Of a stretch of 64,000 nucleotides of DNA, positions 1-7,994 are shown one piece after another. The notes beneath the pieces were generated by a model, which was not told the DNA's origin, made no database searches, and saw nothing but the letters and a program-made list of their open reading frames with translations. Position 1 is the first letter of the stretch; every line of letters starts with the position of its first letter. Source of the DNA: Deltaproteobacteria bacterium (lineage in GTDB: Bacteria; Acidobacteriota; Thermoanaerobaculia; Multivoradales; JAHZIX01); contig JAHZIX010000013.1 of the NCBI GenBank assembly GCA_022601195.1, positions 1-64,000 on the forward strand, written 5' to 3'. The translations under genes were made by a program, and so were the position numbers.

Positions 1-300
1 ACCGAGTAGATCCGAATAGAACAGTGTGTAACGGTGTAGAGCCGAGTAGAGCCGAGTAGAACCGAGTAGAACCGAGTATGACGGTGTAGGACCGAGTAGA
101 ACCGAATAGAGCGGTGTATAACGGTGTAGAACCGAGTAGAACCGAGTAGAACCGAGTAGAGCCGAGTAGAGCCGAGTGTAACGGTGTAGAGCCGAGTAGA
201 ACCGAGTAGAACCGAATAAAACGGTGTGTAACGGTATAGGGCATCGTAGAGCGTAATAGAGAGCAATGGAGGGAAGTAATGAGCGATAGAGGGAAGTCAC
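1..300. repeat. 10-bp tandem array with ~50-bp higher-order pattern
   Basis: Thirty consecutive 10-bp units run without an indel from base 1. The consensus is RCCGAGTAGA; units after about 240 become degenerate. Variant units containing ACGGTGT recur in pairs about every 4-6 units (around 21-40, 71-90, 111-130, 171-190 and 221-240), giving a roughly 50-bp second-order period. The array may continue left of the window. The period is not a multiple of three and the units contain stop codons, so it is not a coding repeat. No spacer/repeat alternation is present, so it is not a CRISPR. Function unknown. Confidence 0.9.
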
Positions 301-679
301 GGTAAATCAACGAAAATAAACTGAAATTCAGGCAATTTTACCCGCCAGAACGAATGCAAGATCATCTCGAGAAAGCAGAAACATTCACATTTTTTACGCG
401 GAATCTACGCACTTCTTAAGCAATTATTCCCCGGATCCAAGTATTAGCTACTTTAGGCCCCAAGAACTAAGACAAAAGGCCAGCAAATGTGCTTTACTAA
501 ACGTCATGCACACCGCTGAAGCCCCAAGACCTCAATCTGCCCTTGCCCGAGCGCGGCCTCAACAGCTGCGAATCAGGATCAGGGCAAGTCATCAATGGCT
601 GAGGCGCCCGTCATTGAAGGGTCCTTGGGGTGGCGGCACCTACAAGAACGGAGAGACACCACCGAAAGGAAATGAATCC
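301..679. other. AT-rich non-coding stretch
   Basis: This segment between the tandem array and the first gene is clearly richer in A+T than its surroundings, notably 340-500. It probably carries the promoter of the gene at 680, but I cannot assign convincing -35 and -10 boxes. An in-frame upstream start at 506 exists but lacks a ribosome binding site and encodes arginine-rich sequence unlike the rest of the protein. Confidence 0.5.
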
Positions 680-1321
680 ATGCCGAAACGAAAGGGTGAC
701 GTCACGTACGATGACAACCCTGCCTGTGTCGAAATGCACTCTCTGATCCAGGAGGGCGATGCGAGGAGTCCAAACCACGCCAGCTATATCGTCGCGGATC
801 TCGATTGGGTCCAGGGAAAAACCTATGAGTCGAGGGCTCGACGGCTGCGGGACAAGTACCCCGTTTGGCTCGCAGCTCAGAGTTCGCCGGCACCTTTGGA
901 AGTGACAGTGGTATCGACAACTTCACAATCTTCGAGCACCGAAGACCAAGGTTGCGAGTCGGAGCCTCCGGTTCCCGAAGGCCTGGAGTATCTGGCAGAT
1001 CGCCTAAAACGGTTCCGGGAAGAGGCTGAGAACAGCTGCCGGTCGGACTCAATGCTGCTCCTCGAAGTACAGCTCTTGCGAGCTGCTATCAGTCGCGAGA
1101 GATTCGAGGTCGTCATGGCAGACGTCCTGCTTCAGAATCCGAGCCTGGATCTTTCTTCCCTGGATTTGGCGACCTCGATGCACATCTACAACTCAATGAC
1201 CACGACACGTATTCAGCTCTTCACGCTGGCACGGTGGGAAGAGTTGTTGACCGAGATCGAGTCCACTCTCGGAAAGAGGGAACTAGCTAGAGTCCTCCGA
1301 CTACTGCTCCGACCGAAGTGA
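680..1321 (+). CDS. hypothetical protein, 213 aa
   Basis: I chose the ATG at 680 because GAAAGGA lies about nine bases upstream. The N-terminal 65 residues are polar and mention no known motif that I can name; a Ser/Thr/Glu-rich linker follows (residues about 75-95), then a mostly helical C-terminal half ending in a basic, leucine-rich helix. I do not recognise the family. It stands alone, followed by a strong Rho-independent terminator, so it is a separate transcription unit from the phage-like operon that begins at 1518. It may be a regulator or cargo protein of the same element; that is only position-based. Confidence 0.6.
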   Translation: MPKRKGDVTYDDNPACVEMHSLIQEGDARSPNHASYIVADLDWVQGKTYESRARRLRDKYPVWLAAQSSPAPLEVTVVSTTSQSSSTEDQGCESEPPVPEGLEYLADRLKRFREEAENSCRSDSMLLLEVQLLRAAISRERFEVVMADVLLQNPSLDLSSLDLATSMHIYNSMTTTRIQLFTLARWEELLTEIESTLGKRELARVLRLLLRPK

Positions 1322-1352
1322 GCTCGCAGCTAGAAACTGGTTCGGATTTTTT

Positions 1353-1397
1353 GGGTTCGGAGGGGGATTCTATTCTCTCTCCGAACCCTTCTTTTGT
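1353..1397 (+). terminator. Rho-independent terminator
   Basis: A 10-bp perfect stem, GGGTTCGGAG (1353-1362) with CTCCGAACCC (1379-1388), encloses a 16-base loop and is followed directly by TTCTTTTGT. It lies 32 bases after the stop codon of the preceding gene and separates it from the operon starting at 1518. Confidence 0.85.
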
Positions 1398-1517
1398 CGG
1401 AGAATAGCCATCGATTAAACTCCGAATAATCCTCCTGGAATCAAATACTTACAACTGCTACAAATAGATCATAGCAAGCGGAATTGACCGCTCGGCCGTA
1501 ATCGAAGGGAGGCCTCC

Positions 1518-1727
1518 ATGCAGGCTTCTGGTAGCACGAGAATCCTCCGTACCAATCAGGTGATCCACCTGCTGGGGATTTCAAGAGTCACTCTCTGGAG
1601 ATGGGAGCGAAAGGGGCTCTTTCCACCCAAGGTACGCCTTGGCCCTAATGTTGTTGGTTGGAAGGAGACCGACCTCGATGCCTGGCTCGATTCCAAGAGC
1701 CAAGCAGGGGCTCAGGGTGATGAGTAA
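1518..1727 (+). CDS. AlpA/MerR-type helix-turn-helix protein, 69 aa
   Basis: A short DNA-binding protein with the layout of the AlpA/excisionase family: an N-terminal helix-turn-helix (around NQVIHLLGISRVTLWRWE, residues 13-30), a wing with FPPKVRLGPN, and a final helix containing the usual WLDSK end. Such proteins control excision or early genes of satellites and prophages. GGGAGG sits eight bases before the ATG. The stop codon overlaps the ATG of the primase gene (ATGAGTAA), so the two are translationally coupled. Start of the module operon. Confidence 0.8.
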   Translation: MQASGSTRILRTNQVIHLLGISRVTLWRWERKGLFPPKVRLGPNVVGWKETDLDAWLDSKSQAGAQGDE

Positions 1728-4239
1728 GAGTGATCTCAAGAGCCGGCTCGAGTCCATCTCACGGGCTTTGGTGTCTCTGACCTGCCGTGATCAATGGGTG
1801 GTCTGGCGTTTCGAAACTCGAGAAGGAAAAGCCACCAAGGTTCCCTGCGACCCTGCGGCCAAACGGCGAGCTTCGACGACCGATCCGAGCACCTGGGGCA
1901 GCTTCGACCAAGCCCTGAGCGCCTTCAACCAAGCCCTGAGCGCCTTCAGAACCAGCGAGAAGCTCGATGGCATTGGTTACGTTTTCTCCAAAGGCGACCC
2001 CTTTTGTGGCGTAGACCTCGATGATTGCTTGGGAGAAGACGGGCACCTTCTGCCTTGGGCCAGGGAGATCGTCGAGCAGCTGGACACTTACACCGAGATT
2101 TCACCGAGTGGGCGGGGCTTGAAGCTCTTTCTGGAAGGCGAGCTTCCCCCCGGGCGTCGCCGTAAGGGCAACGTCGAGATGTACGACGCAGGGCGTTACT
2201 TCACGGTGACAGGGGATCATTTTCCCGGTACTCCTACCGAGGTGAAGAAGCGGCAGGCTCAGCTCATGGCTCTCCATGGTTCGCTGTTTGCGACTGCTCA
2301 AGTCGCTATCACGGCTTCCGATTCATCAGTTCAAGAGTCGGCTTCCTTTCTCGATGATCAGAAACTCCTAGAGAAAGCTCGGAGAGCGAAGAACGGCGAC
2401 AAGTTCTGTGCCCTCTTCGATCACGGTGATACTTCATCCTATGAAGGAGACGATTCCCGGGCCGATCTTGCTTTGTGCTCGATCTTGGCGTTCTGGTGTG
2501 AGGGTGATTCAGTAGGAATAGATCGCCTTTTCCGGCAGTCGAAGTTGATGCGGGGCAAGTGGGATTCGCAGCGCGGCGAGTCTACCTACGGAGCTCGAAC
2601 TATCGCTGCCGCTTGTGAATTGGTAGGGGAGTCAGGGGCTCAGGATGAATCCACTTCCCATTCTTCGAGAAAAAAGCCTACGCAAGCTCAGCTGCTCGTC
2701 GAGTTGGTCACGGACTGGGAGCTCTTTCATACGGCGGATGGAACGGCCTATGCGACGGTGTCGATCCACGATCATTCAGAGACCTGGCCGGTTCGTTCAT
2801 CGGTTTCGAAAAGGTTATTGGTCAGGCGCTTCTTCGCGGTGCACGACAAGCCTCCCGGTTCTCAAGCCCTTCAAGACGCGCTTCTTCTCTTGGAAGCCCG
2901 AGCCCAATTCGATAGCTGTGAGAAATCGGTTCACTTACGGGTTGCCCAGCAGGAGGGAACCATTTATCTCGATCTGGCAAACCCAAAATGGGAATGTGTG
3001 GAGATCACGTCTCGGGAATGGCGAGTTGTTTCCGATGCTCCTGTAAAGTTTCGGCGAACTCCAGGGATGCTACCGATCCCAGTTCCTCAGCCCGGAGGAT
3101 CTTTGGCGGAGTTACAGACCTACATCAACGTTCCAGACTCCAAGGGCTTCGTTCTTACGGTCTCTTGGCTGCTTGGATCGTTGCGCCCTAGCGGCCCCTA
3201 CGCAGTACTGATCTTGCAGGGGGAGCAAGGTTCGGCCAAATCGACGACTGCGCGGGTCCTTCGCTCCTTCGTCGATCCTTCGGTGTCGCCAGTAAGGACT
3301 CTGCCTCGGCAGGAACGAGACCTTATGATCGCGGCCCACAACGCCTGGATCTTGGCCTTCGACAACCTTTCGACGGTTCCTCTCTGGCTCTCGGATGGGC
3401 TCTGCCGTCTGGCCACTGGTGGTGGTTTCTCAACGCGGGCTCTCTACAGTGACGATGAGGAACGGATCTTTGAGGCCCAGCGGCCCGTCCTTCTCAACGG
3501 AATCGCTGAGCTTGGCTCTCGACAGGACCTGAGCGATAGATCCATAGTTGTTAGCTTGCCGCCGATTCCGTCGTCGGAGAGAAGAACGGAGAAGGAGCTT
3601 TCGAAGGCGTTGGAGGCGGCGAGGCCTCGAATTCTGGGAGCGCTTTGCGACGCCGTCAGCTGTGGGCTACGGCATCTGTCGGAGGTAGAGCTACCTAACC
3701 ATCCCAGAATGGCGGACTTCGCGACCTGGATTGCTGCTGCGGAACCGGCGCTTCCCTGGGCGCCCGGAGAATTTCTCGCGAGCTATGGAGGGAACCGAGC
3801 GGATGCCATCGAGCTTGCTTTGGAAAGTGATCCGGTGTCGGTTGCGATTCGGCAGCTACTTTCCCTGGCCGATACTTGGATGGGAACCGCAACTGAGCTT
3901 CTAGGTGATCTCGATCGGCAGGTCTCCGACGTCATCCGCTCCAGTCGGGCCTGGCCGAAGGCTGCCAACCGACTCACTGAGAGGCTGCGCCGTGCGGCAA
4001 CCTTCCTACGCTCTGCCGGCATTGATATTCAGTTCAACCAGCAGCCGGGCACAGGCTCTCGGCGAGTCATCTCGATTAGAAAAGTGGCGCAAACCATCGA
4101 CGCCAGCGACGCAGCTGGCGCGATGGAGCAGGAAACGCCGGCCGGCGTCAATGGCGTCGATTGCGTCGATCAAATGAGGTCGGTTTCTGGAGCAATCTTC
4201 GTTGGGAGCAAACCTGAAGTGGATGAGGTGGTGCTGTGA
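1720..4239 (+). CDS. Phage-type primase-helicase (NrS-1-polymerase-like)
   Basis: An 839-residue replication protein. The N-terminal part has archaeo-eukaryotic-primase-like signatures: the acidic VDLDD (about 98-102), a SPSGRGLK motif (about 129-136; the histidine usual at this place is a lysine) and RYFTVTG. A middle segment around residues 245-310 resembles the helix-bundle domain of NrS-1-polymerase-like proteins. The C-terminal half is a P-loop helicase/ATPase with GEQGSAKST near residue 501. I chose the ATG at 1720, which overlaps the upstream stop, rather than the longer frame from 1639 that lies inside the AlpA gene. Such proteins replicate phages, plasmids and satellites. A perfect 21-bp duplication lies inside the coding region. 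Confidence 0.8.
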   Translation: MSKSDLKSRLESISRALVSLTCRDQWVVWRFETREGKATKVPCDPAAKRRASTTDPSTWGSFDQALSAFNQALSAFRTSEKLDGIGYVFSKGDPFCGVDLDDCLGEDGHLLPWAREIVEQLDTYTEISPSGRGLKLFLEGELPPGRRRKGNVEMYDAGRYFTVTGDHFPGTPTEVKKRQAQLMALHGSLFATAQVAITASDSSVQESASFLDDQKLLEKARRAKNGDKFCALFDHGDTSSYEGDDSRADLALCSILAFWCEGDSVGIDRLFRQSKLMRGKWDSQRGESTYGARTIAAACELVGESGAQDESTSHSSRKKPTQAQLLVELVTDWELFHTADGTAYATVSIHDHSETWPVRSSVSKRLLVRRFFAVHDKPPGSQALQDALLLLEARAQFDSCEKSVHLRVAQQEGTIYLDLANPKWECVEITSREWRVVSDAPVKFRRTPGMLPIPVPQPGGSLAELQTYINVPDSKGFVLTVSWLLGSLRPSGPYAVLILQGEQGSAKSTTARVLRSFVDPSVSPVRTLPRQERDLMIAAHNAWILAFDNLSTVPLWLSDGLCRLATGGGFSTRALYSDDEERIFEAQRPVLLNGIAELGSRQDLSDRSIVVSLPPIPSSERRTEKELSKALEAARPRILGALCDAVSCGLRHLSEVELPNHPRMADFATWIAAAEPALPWAPGEFLASYGGNRADAIELALESDPVSVAIRQLLSLADTWMGTATELLGDLDRQVSDVIRSSRAWPKAANRLTERLRRAATFLRSAGIDIQFNQQPGTGSRRVISIRKVAQTIDASDAAGAMEQETPAGVNGVDCVDQMRSVSGAIFVGSKPEVDEVVL
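1907..1948 (+). repeat. Perfect 21-bp in-frame tandem duplication in the primase gene
   Basis: Bases 1907-1927 are repeated exactly at 1928-1948, duplicating seven residues (QALSAFN/R). The lack of any mismatch points to a recent slippage event. It lies before the acidic primase motif and should lengthen a helix by two turns. Confidence 0.9.
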
Positions 4240-4706
4240 GTGCCCTTGAGCTGCTGGCCGAAGTGCACCGGCGTGGTGTTGCGATCGAGGTGGAAGGCGG
4301 CCACCTCCGCTTGAGCCCAGCGTCTGCTTTGAGCACAGATCTTATCGGTGAGCTAAGAGTGCATAAATCCAAGCTCCTGGAACTGTTGGAGAGCCGTCCG
4401 AATACGGACTTTGACAAAGTTCTCCCTCAGGGTTTCAGCGAGGAGCAGCCCACCCTGCGCACTGATGGCGTCACCTCCATGAGCCTCGCTGAGTTCTCCC
4501 GTGCCCACCTCGTAGTGGAGGTTTGCAGTGAGGTACTCCAGGAGTCCGTTGTCTTTGCCTCCGACAATGCCACCGTCGACTCTGGCGAGCAGAGGGTGGT
4601 CTACCGGGCTCGGGAACTGAGCTTGCTCCTCAGTCTAGGAGCTGACGAGCTGCGCAGCCTCCATGCCGCTAAGAAGATCTTCGGAGCCACCTTGGAGGTG
4701 AGTTGA
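4236..4706 (+). CDS. TubC_N docking-domain-like protein
   Basis: A 156-residue protein starting with GTG inside the preceding stop (GTGA overlap). Residues 1-50 (ALELLAEVHRRGVAIEVEGG, then a final KSKLLELLES helix) match the pattern of the small TubC N-terminal docking domain. Stand-alone versions of that domain are common beside primases in phages and plasmids, where their role is not known. The C-terminal 90 residues look like a separate alpha/beta domain I do not recognise. It sits between the primase and ParB genes, so a role in the replication complex is possible. Confidence 0.6.
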   Translation: MSALELLAEVHRRGVAIEVEGGHLRLSPASALSTDLIGELRVHKSKLLELLESRPNTDFDKVLPQGFSEEQPTLRTDGVTSMSLAEFSRAHLVVEVCSEVLQESVVFASDNATVDSGEQRVVYRARELSLLLSLGADELRSLHAAKKIFGATLEVS

Positions 4707-4707
4707 C

Positions 4708-5283
4708 ATGAAAGAGGACAAGCTCGAGTTGCGCTACATCCCCCTATCTCAGGCCCGGCGGTGGGACGAGAACCCCAAGCTTCATGACCTGGATGCCCTG
4801 GAGCGATCCATCGAGACTCACGGCTTTGGTGATCCACCGAAGTACGACTCGACCCTGGGCGCTTTGGTCTATGGCAACGGGCGTATCGAAGTCCTGGAGC
4901 GGATGCGCGGGGCCGGCCGGGAGACCCCCCGGGGAGTCCTACTAACAGAGGTAGGGGAGTGGGCCGTGCCGGTGATCTTCGGGGTGGACGCCGAGAGCCG
5001 CGAGGCAGCCATGGCATTCGCCGTGGATCACAACCACCTCACTTTGTTGGGCGGCGACCTCGGTTTCACGGACCTGACGGCGATCTGGGATGAAGAGGGT
5101 CTGCAGGGAGTCTTGGGGCAGATCCCGGATGCTGGGACTCTCCTGACGAGTCTCGACTCAGCCCAGGTGGATGCTCTGCTCCAGGGGCCCGACTTTGAGC
5201 CAGTGCCTGCGGACGAGCAGTCGCGGCTGGATGAGAAGAAAGCGATCGAATGCCCCGAGTGCGGACATGAGTTCGCTCCCTGA
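4708..5283 (+). CDS. ParB/sulfiredoxin-fold protein with C-terminal zinc ribbon
   Basis: A 191-residue protein whose N-terminal half follows the ParB-like fold of phage proteins: PLSQARRWDENPKLHD, then DALERSIETHGFGDPP, then a GNGRIEVLERM motif equivalent to the nucleotide-binding GxxR segment. The C-terminus carries CPECGHEF, half of a zinc ribbon. In phages this fold is often joined or next to DNA methyltransferases; here it precedes a Mom-family gene by ten bases, suggesting that the two act together in DNA modification. The start lies one base after the previous stop, with GGAGG upstream. Confidence 0.75.
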   Translation: MKEDKLELRYIPLSQARRWDENPKLHDLDALERSIETHGFGDPPKYDSTLGALVYGNGRIEVLERMRGAGRETPRGVLLTEVGEWAVPVIFGVDAESREAAMAFAVDHNHLTLLGGDLGFTDLTAIWDEEGLQGVLGQIPDAGTLLTSLDSAQVDALLQGPDFEPVPADEQSRLDEKKAIECPECGHEFAP

Positions 5284-5293
5284 GGTGGCAGGT

Positions 5294-6007
5294 ATGAGTG
5301 AGCTTCATCTCGATTGGTGCTCTCAGAAAGCGGCCCGTCATGCCGTGATGCGGTGGCACTATTCCCGCAAGATGCCGGCCTCGAAGCTGGTGCGGGTTGG
5401 CGTGTGGGAAGAGAACAGGTTTCGCGGTGCCATCCTCTATGGAGTCGGTGCCAATCGCCATCTGGCCAGACCCTTTAGGCTTGAGAAGACTCAGGCCTGC
5501 GAACTGGTTCGGGTGGCTCTCGCTCCTGGCCGAGAACACCCCACTTCCAAATGTGTCGCACTGAGTCTCAGGTTACTGCGGCACCAGTCCCCTGGTCTCC
5601 GACTAGTGGTGAGCTACGCCGACTTGGGCCGTGAGCACTTGGGGACGATCTACCAAGCTGGCAACTGGCTCTATCTGGGGCCATCGAACCAATGCTACTT
5701 GCGCGTCCTCGGCGAGATCGTTCACCCCCGCTCTCTCTACGATCGCTATGGGGCGGGTGGGCAGTCTCTCGGGTGGCTTCAAAGCCACGTCGACCCCAGA
5801 GCCGAGCGCGTGCCCATGGCTCCCAAGCTCAAATACGTCTATCCATTCCATAAGAAGCTGAGACGGGAGCTCGCCAAGAATTCCCACCCCTATCCAAAGT
5901 CTGCGGCCGAAGTGACACCGGCGACACGCTCGGGTACCCCCCGGGAAAGGGCGGTTCAACTCCGACCCGGCCGCTCCAATGCTCCTGAGCGCACAAACGG
6001 GAGATGA
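5294..6007 (+). CDS. mom: Mom-family adenine modification protein
   Basis: A 237-residue protein matching the Mom family of phage Mu type, which has a GNAT-like fold and converts adenine in phage DNA to a carbamoylmethyl form that resists host restriction. Visible family blocks are HYSRKMPASKLVRVGVWE (residues 22-39), CELVRVALAPG (about 73) and VVSYADLGREHLGTIYQAGN (about 106-125). The last 45 residues are basic and low in complexity. I chose the ATG at 5294, 11 bases after the ParB stop, over an in-frame start at 5171 that would lie inside ParB. No com-like translational activator is visible beside it. Confidence 0.8.
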   Translation: MSELHLDWCSQKAARHAVMRWHYSRKMPASKLVRVGVWEENRFRGAILYGVGANRHLARPFRLEKTQACELVRVALAPGREHPTSKCVALSLRLLRHQSPGLRLVVSYADLGREHLGTIYQAGNWLYLGPSNQCYLRVLGEIVHPRSLYDRYGAGGQSLGWLQSHVDPRAERVPMAPKLKYVYPFHKKLRRELAKNSHPYPKSAAEVTPATRSGTPRERAVQLRPGRSNAPERTNGR

Positions 6008-6011
6008 AGCC

Positions 6012-6458
6012 ATGGCAACGAAAACGGTTCGAAAGCGTACCGGCGGTCGCCGGACCAAGCTAACACCGGAGGTCCAGACGAAGATCGTCACGGCTATCCG
6101 AGCCGGCAACTACGCGTGCGTGGCGGCGGAATACGCAGGCATCACCGAGGCGACCTTCTACGGCTGGCTTAGGAGAGGGCGAGAGGCAGGCAAAGGGATC
6201 TATTTTGAGTTTCTTCAGTCGGTAAAAGGCGCTGAGCGGGAAGCGGAGGTGCGAGCCGTTGCTCTTGTGCAGAAACACATGGAGGGCAATTGGACGGCGG
6301 CTATGACCTTCCTGGAGCGGAAGTTCCCACAGCGCTGGGGACGGCGGGACCGCCTTTCCATTGACGTGGATCCGCGAGAGGCTCTGGCCCAGTTGCTGGG
6401 AGCCTCGCCGGACGAGATCGAGACGGTGGTGGATGAGGTGGCAGGGAAGGGGAATTGA
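6012..6458 (+). CDS. Terminase small subunit-like DNA-binding protein
   Basis: A 148-residue protein with a basic N-terminus and a homeodomain-like helix-turn-helix at about residues 20-55 (TKIVTAIRAGNYACVAAEYA, then ITEATFYGWLRRGRE). After it come a helical oligomerisation segment and WGRRDRLSIDVDP, the arrangement of phage small terminases that recognise the packaging site. The next gene is the terminase ATPase, with which it overlaps by four bases, so the assignment is supported by context. Confidence 0.75.
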   Translation: MATKTVRKRTGGRRTKLTPEVQTKIVTAIRAGNYACVAAEYAGITEATFYGWLRRGREAGKGIYFEFLQSVKGAEREAEVRAVALVQKHMEGNWTAAMTFLERKFPQRWGRRDRLSIDVDPREALAQLLGASPDEIETVVDEVAGKGN

Positions 6459-7297
6459 GAGTTTCCGGCTCCAGCCTTGCCCGCCAGATCTTGCGCTTGC
6501 CCAGCAAGGAGCGGCGGTTGGCCACGGCCTACTTCACCCGTTTGGTACAGGAGAAGCGGGCTGCGATGCCTCCAGCTATTCTTGCCCCCGAGGAGCTCGC
6601 CAGCGCCGCGGGTCTCGCACCAGACCCTTGGCAAGAGCGGATGCTTTCCAGCGGCTCCCAGCGGATCCTTCTTAACTGCTCTCGGCAGGCCGGAAAGTCC
6701 ACGGTGACGGCGCTCTTGTCTATTCACACGGCACTCTACGAGCCTGGTTCCCTCGTCCTCCTGCTTTCTCCTTCTCTCCGCCAATCGCAGGAGCTCTTCC
6801 GCAAAGCTCTCGATGTCTACAGAGCCCTGGACCGTCCGGTCGCGGCGGAGACGGAATCGGCCCTGCGTCTGGAGCTCGAGAACGGATCTCGGATCATCTC
6901 CCTACCTGGCAAGAACCATACGGTTCGAGGCTTCAGTGGAGTGAGCTTGCTAGCCATCGACGAGGCCGCTCAAGTGCCCGACGATCTCTATTTCACGGTA
7001 CGTCCCATGTTGGCAGTGTCTGGGGGGCGTCTGGTAGCCCTTTCCACGCCGTTTGGAACCCGAGGTTGGTGGTACGAAGCCTGGCGGTCGGACGAACCGT
7101 GGGAGCGATATGAAATTCCAGCTACTGAGTGCCCGAGGATCTCACCAGGGTTTCTAGAAGAAGAGCGCCAAGCGATGGGGGAGTGGTGGTTCGATCAGGA
7201 ATACGGCTGCCGGTTCCTGGACGCTGAGACTCAACCCTTCCGGCGCGAAGACGTAGACCGAGCTTTCGAAGAGGAGGTAGAAGCATGGCAGTTGTGA
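6455..7297 (+). CDS. terL: Terminase large subunit, ATPase domain only
   Basis: A 280-residue packaging ATPase. Walker A is CSRQAGKST (about 74-82), Walker B is LLAIDEAAQV (about 166-175) and the coupling motif is ALSTPFGTRG. A normal large terminase continues into an RNase H-fold nuclease to about 450-600 residues; this one stops just after the ATPase and the nuclease follows as separate genes. It starts with TTG overlapping the preceding stop, with GGGAAGGGG upstream. The nuclease gene starts inside its last codons (ATG at 7285), so both halves should be made in similar amounts. Confidence 0.85.
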   Translation: MRVSGSSLARQILRLPSKERRLATAYFTRLVQEKRAAMPPAILAPEELASAAGLAPDPWQERMLSSGSQRILLNCSRQAGKSTVTALLSIHTALYEPGSLVLLLSPSLRQSQELFRKALDVYRALDRPVAAETESALRLELENGSRIISLPGKNHTVRGFSGVSLLAIDEAAQVPDDLYFTVRPMLAVSGGRLVALSTPFGTRGWWYEAWRSDEPWERYEIPATECPRISPGFLEEERQAMGEWWFDQEYGCRFLDAETQPFRREDVDRAFEEEVEAWQL

Positions 7298-7929
7298 TCG
7301 GCGTCGAATTGGGCCAGCAGAAGAGGCCTTCGGCCCTCTGCGTTGCCGAAGCAGAACGGCGCTGGGTACCCGAGCGAAGAGAAAAAGAGACTCATTTCCT
7401 GATCCGTCACCTGGAGCGCCTTCCTTTGGGAAGCACTTTCCCGGAAGTTGCGGGCCGTCTCGATGAGGTCGCCCTGGGGGCTTCTCGTCTCTCCTCCGGG
7501 GAGGATAGCCTGCCTGCTTGGGGTCCGCCTCAAGCTCACGTCGATGCCTTCATCAATGCCACCGGACTAGGTGAGCCGGTCATGCAAGTTCTTCGCACCC
7601 CAGCTGCGGACCTGTTTGCGGTGTTTTTCAATCATGGGGACCGGCGGCTCGAGGAAAGTACCTTCGAGATCCGGCTCGGCAAGGCCTATTTGGTCGCTCG
7701 CCTCCAAGCTCTTCTCCAAACGCGGCAACTCCATCTTCCCAGCACTGCTGAAGCCAACCAGCTGGCCAAAGAGTTGCTGGACTACGAGATCCAAGTCACC
7801 GAAGACGCCAACGATCGGTACGGTGCTTTCCGAGTGGGTCGCCACGACGATCTGATCACAGCCTTGGGGTTGGCCGTACATGCCGAACCGAACTGGCCGC
7901 GAGAACCTCTCGTTCTCATAGGGCGTTGA
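7285..7929 (+). CDS. Terminase nuclease-domain paralogue, active site altered
   Basis: A 214-residue stand-alone RNase H-fold terminase nuclease, homologous over its length to the next gene. The first catalytic motif reads GVELGQQ where the sister has GIDIGQK, and the second reads INATGLG where the sister has VDATGVG, so two of the acidic metal ligands are changed (Asp to Glu, Asp to Asn). The third motif, GRHDDLITALGLAV, is kept. It is therefore likely weak or inactive as a nuclease and may be structural. GAGGAGG lies seven bases before its ATG. Confidence 0.75.
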   Translation: MAVVIGVELGQQKRPSALCVAEAERRWVPERREKETHFLIRHLERLPLGSTFPEVAGRLDEVALGASRLSSGEDSLPAWGPPQAHVDAFINATGLGEPVMQVLRTPAADLFAVFFNHGDRRLEESTFEIRLGKAYLVARLQALLQTRQLHLPSTAEANQLAKELLDYEIQVTEDANDRYGAFRVGRHDDLITALGLAVHAEPNWPREPLVLIGR

Positions 7930-7994
7930 GTAGATTCCTGCTGATCCAGCAAGAACCCGACAATCACTCACTCTCGAATTGGACAGGTAAGCGC

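Noticed and set aside
1..300. CRISPR array
   Set aside because: The units are contiguous 10-mers without spacers, and no cas genes are seen.
506..679. N-terminal extension of the first gene
   Set aside because: No ribosome binding site before 506 and biased arginine-rich composition; the ATG at 680 has a good site.
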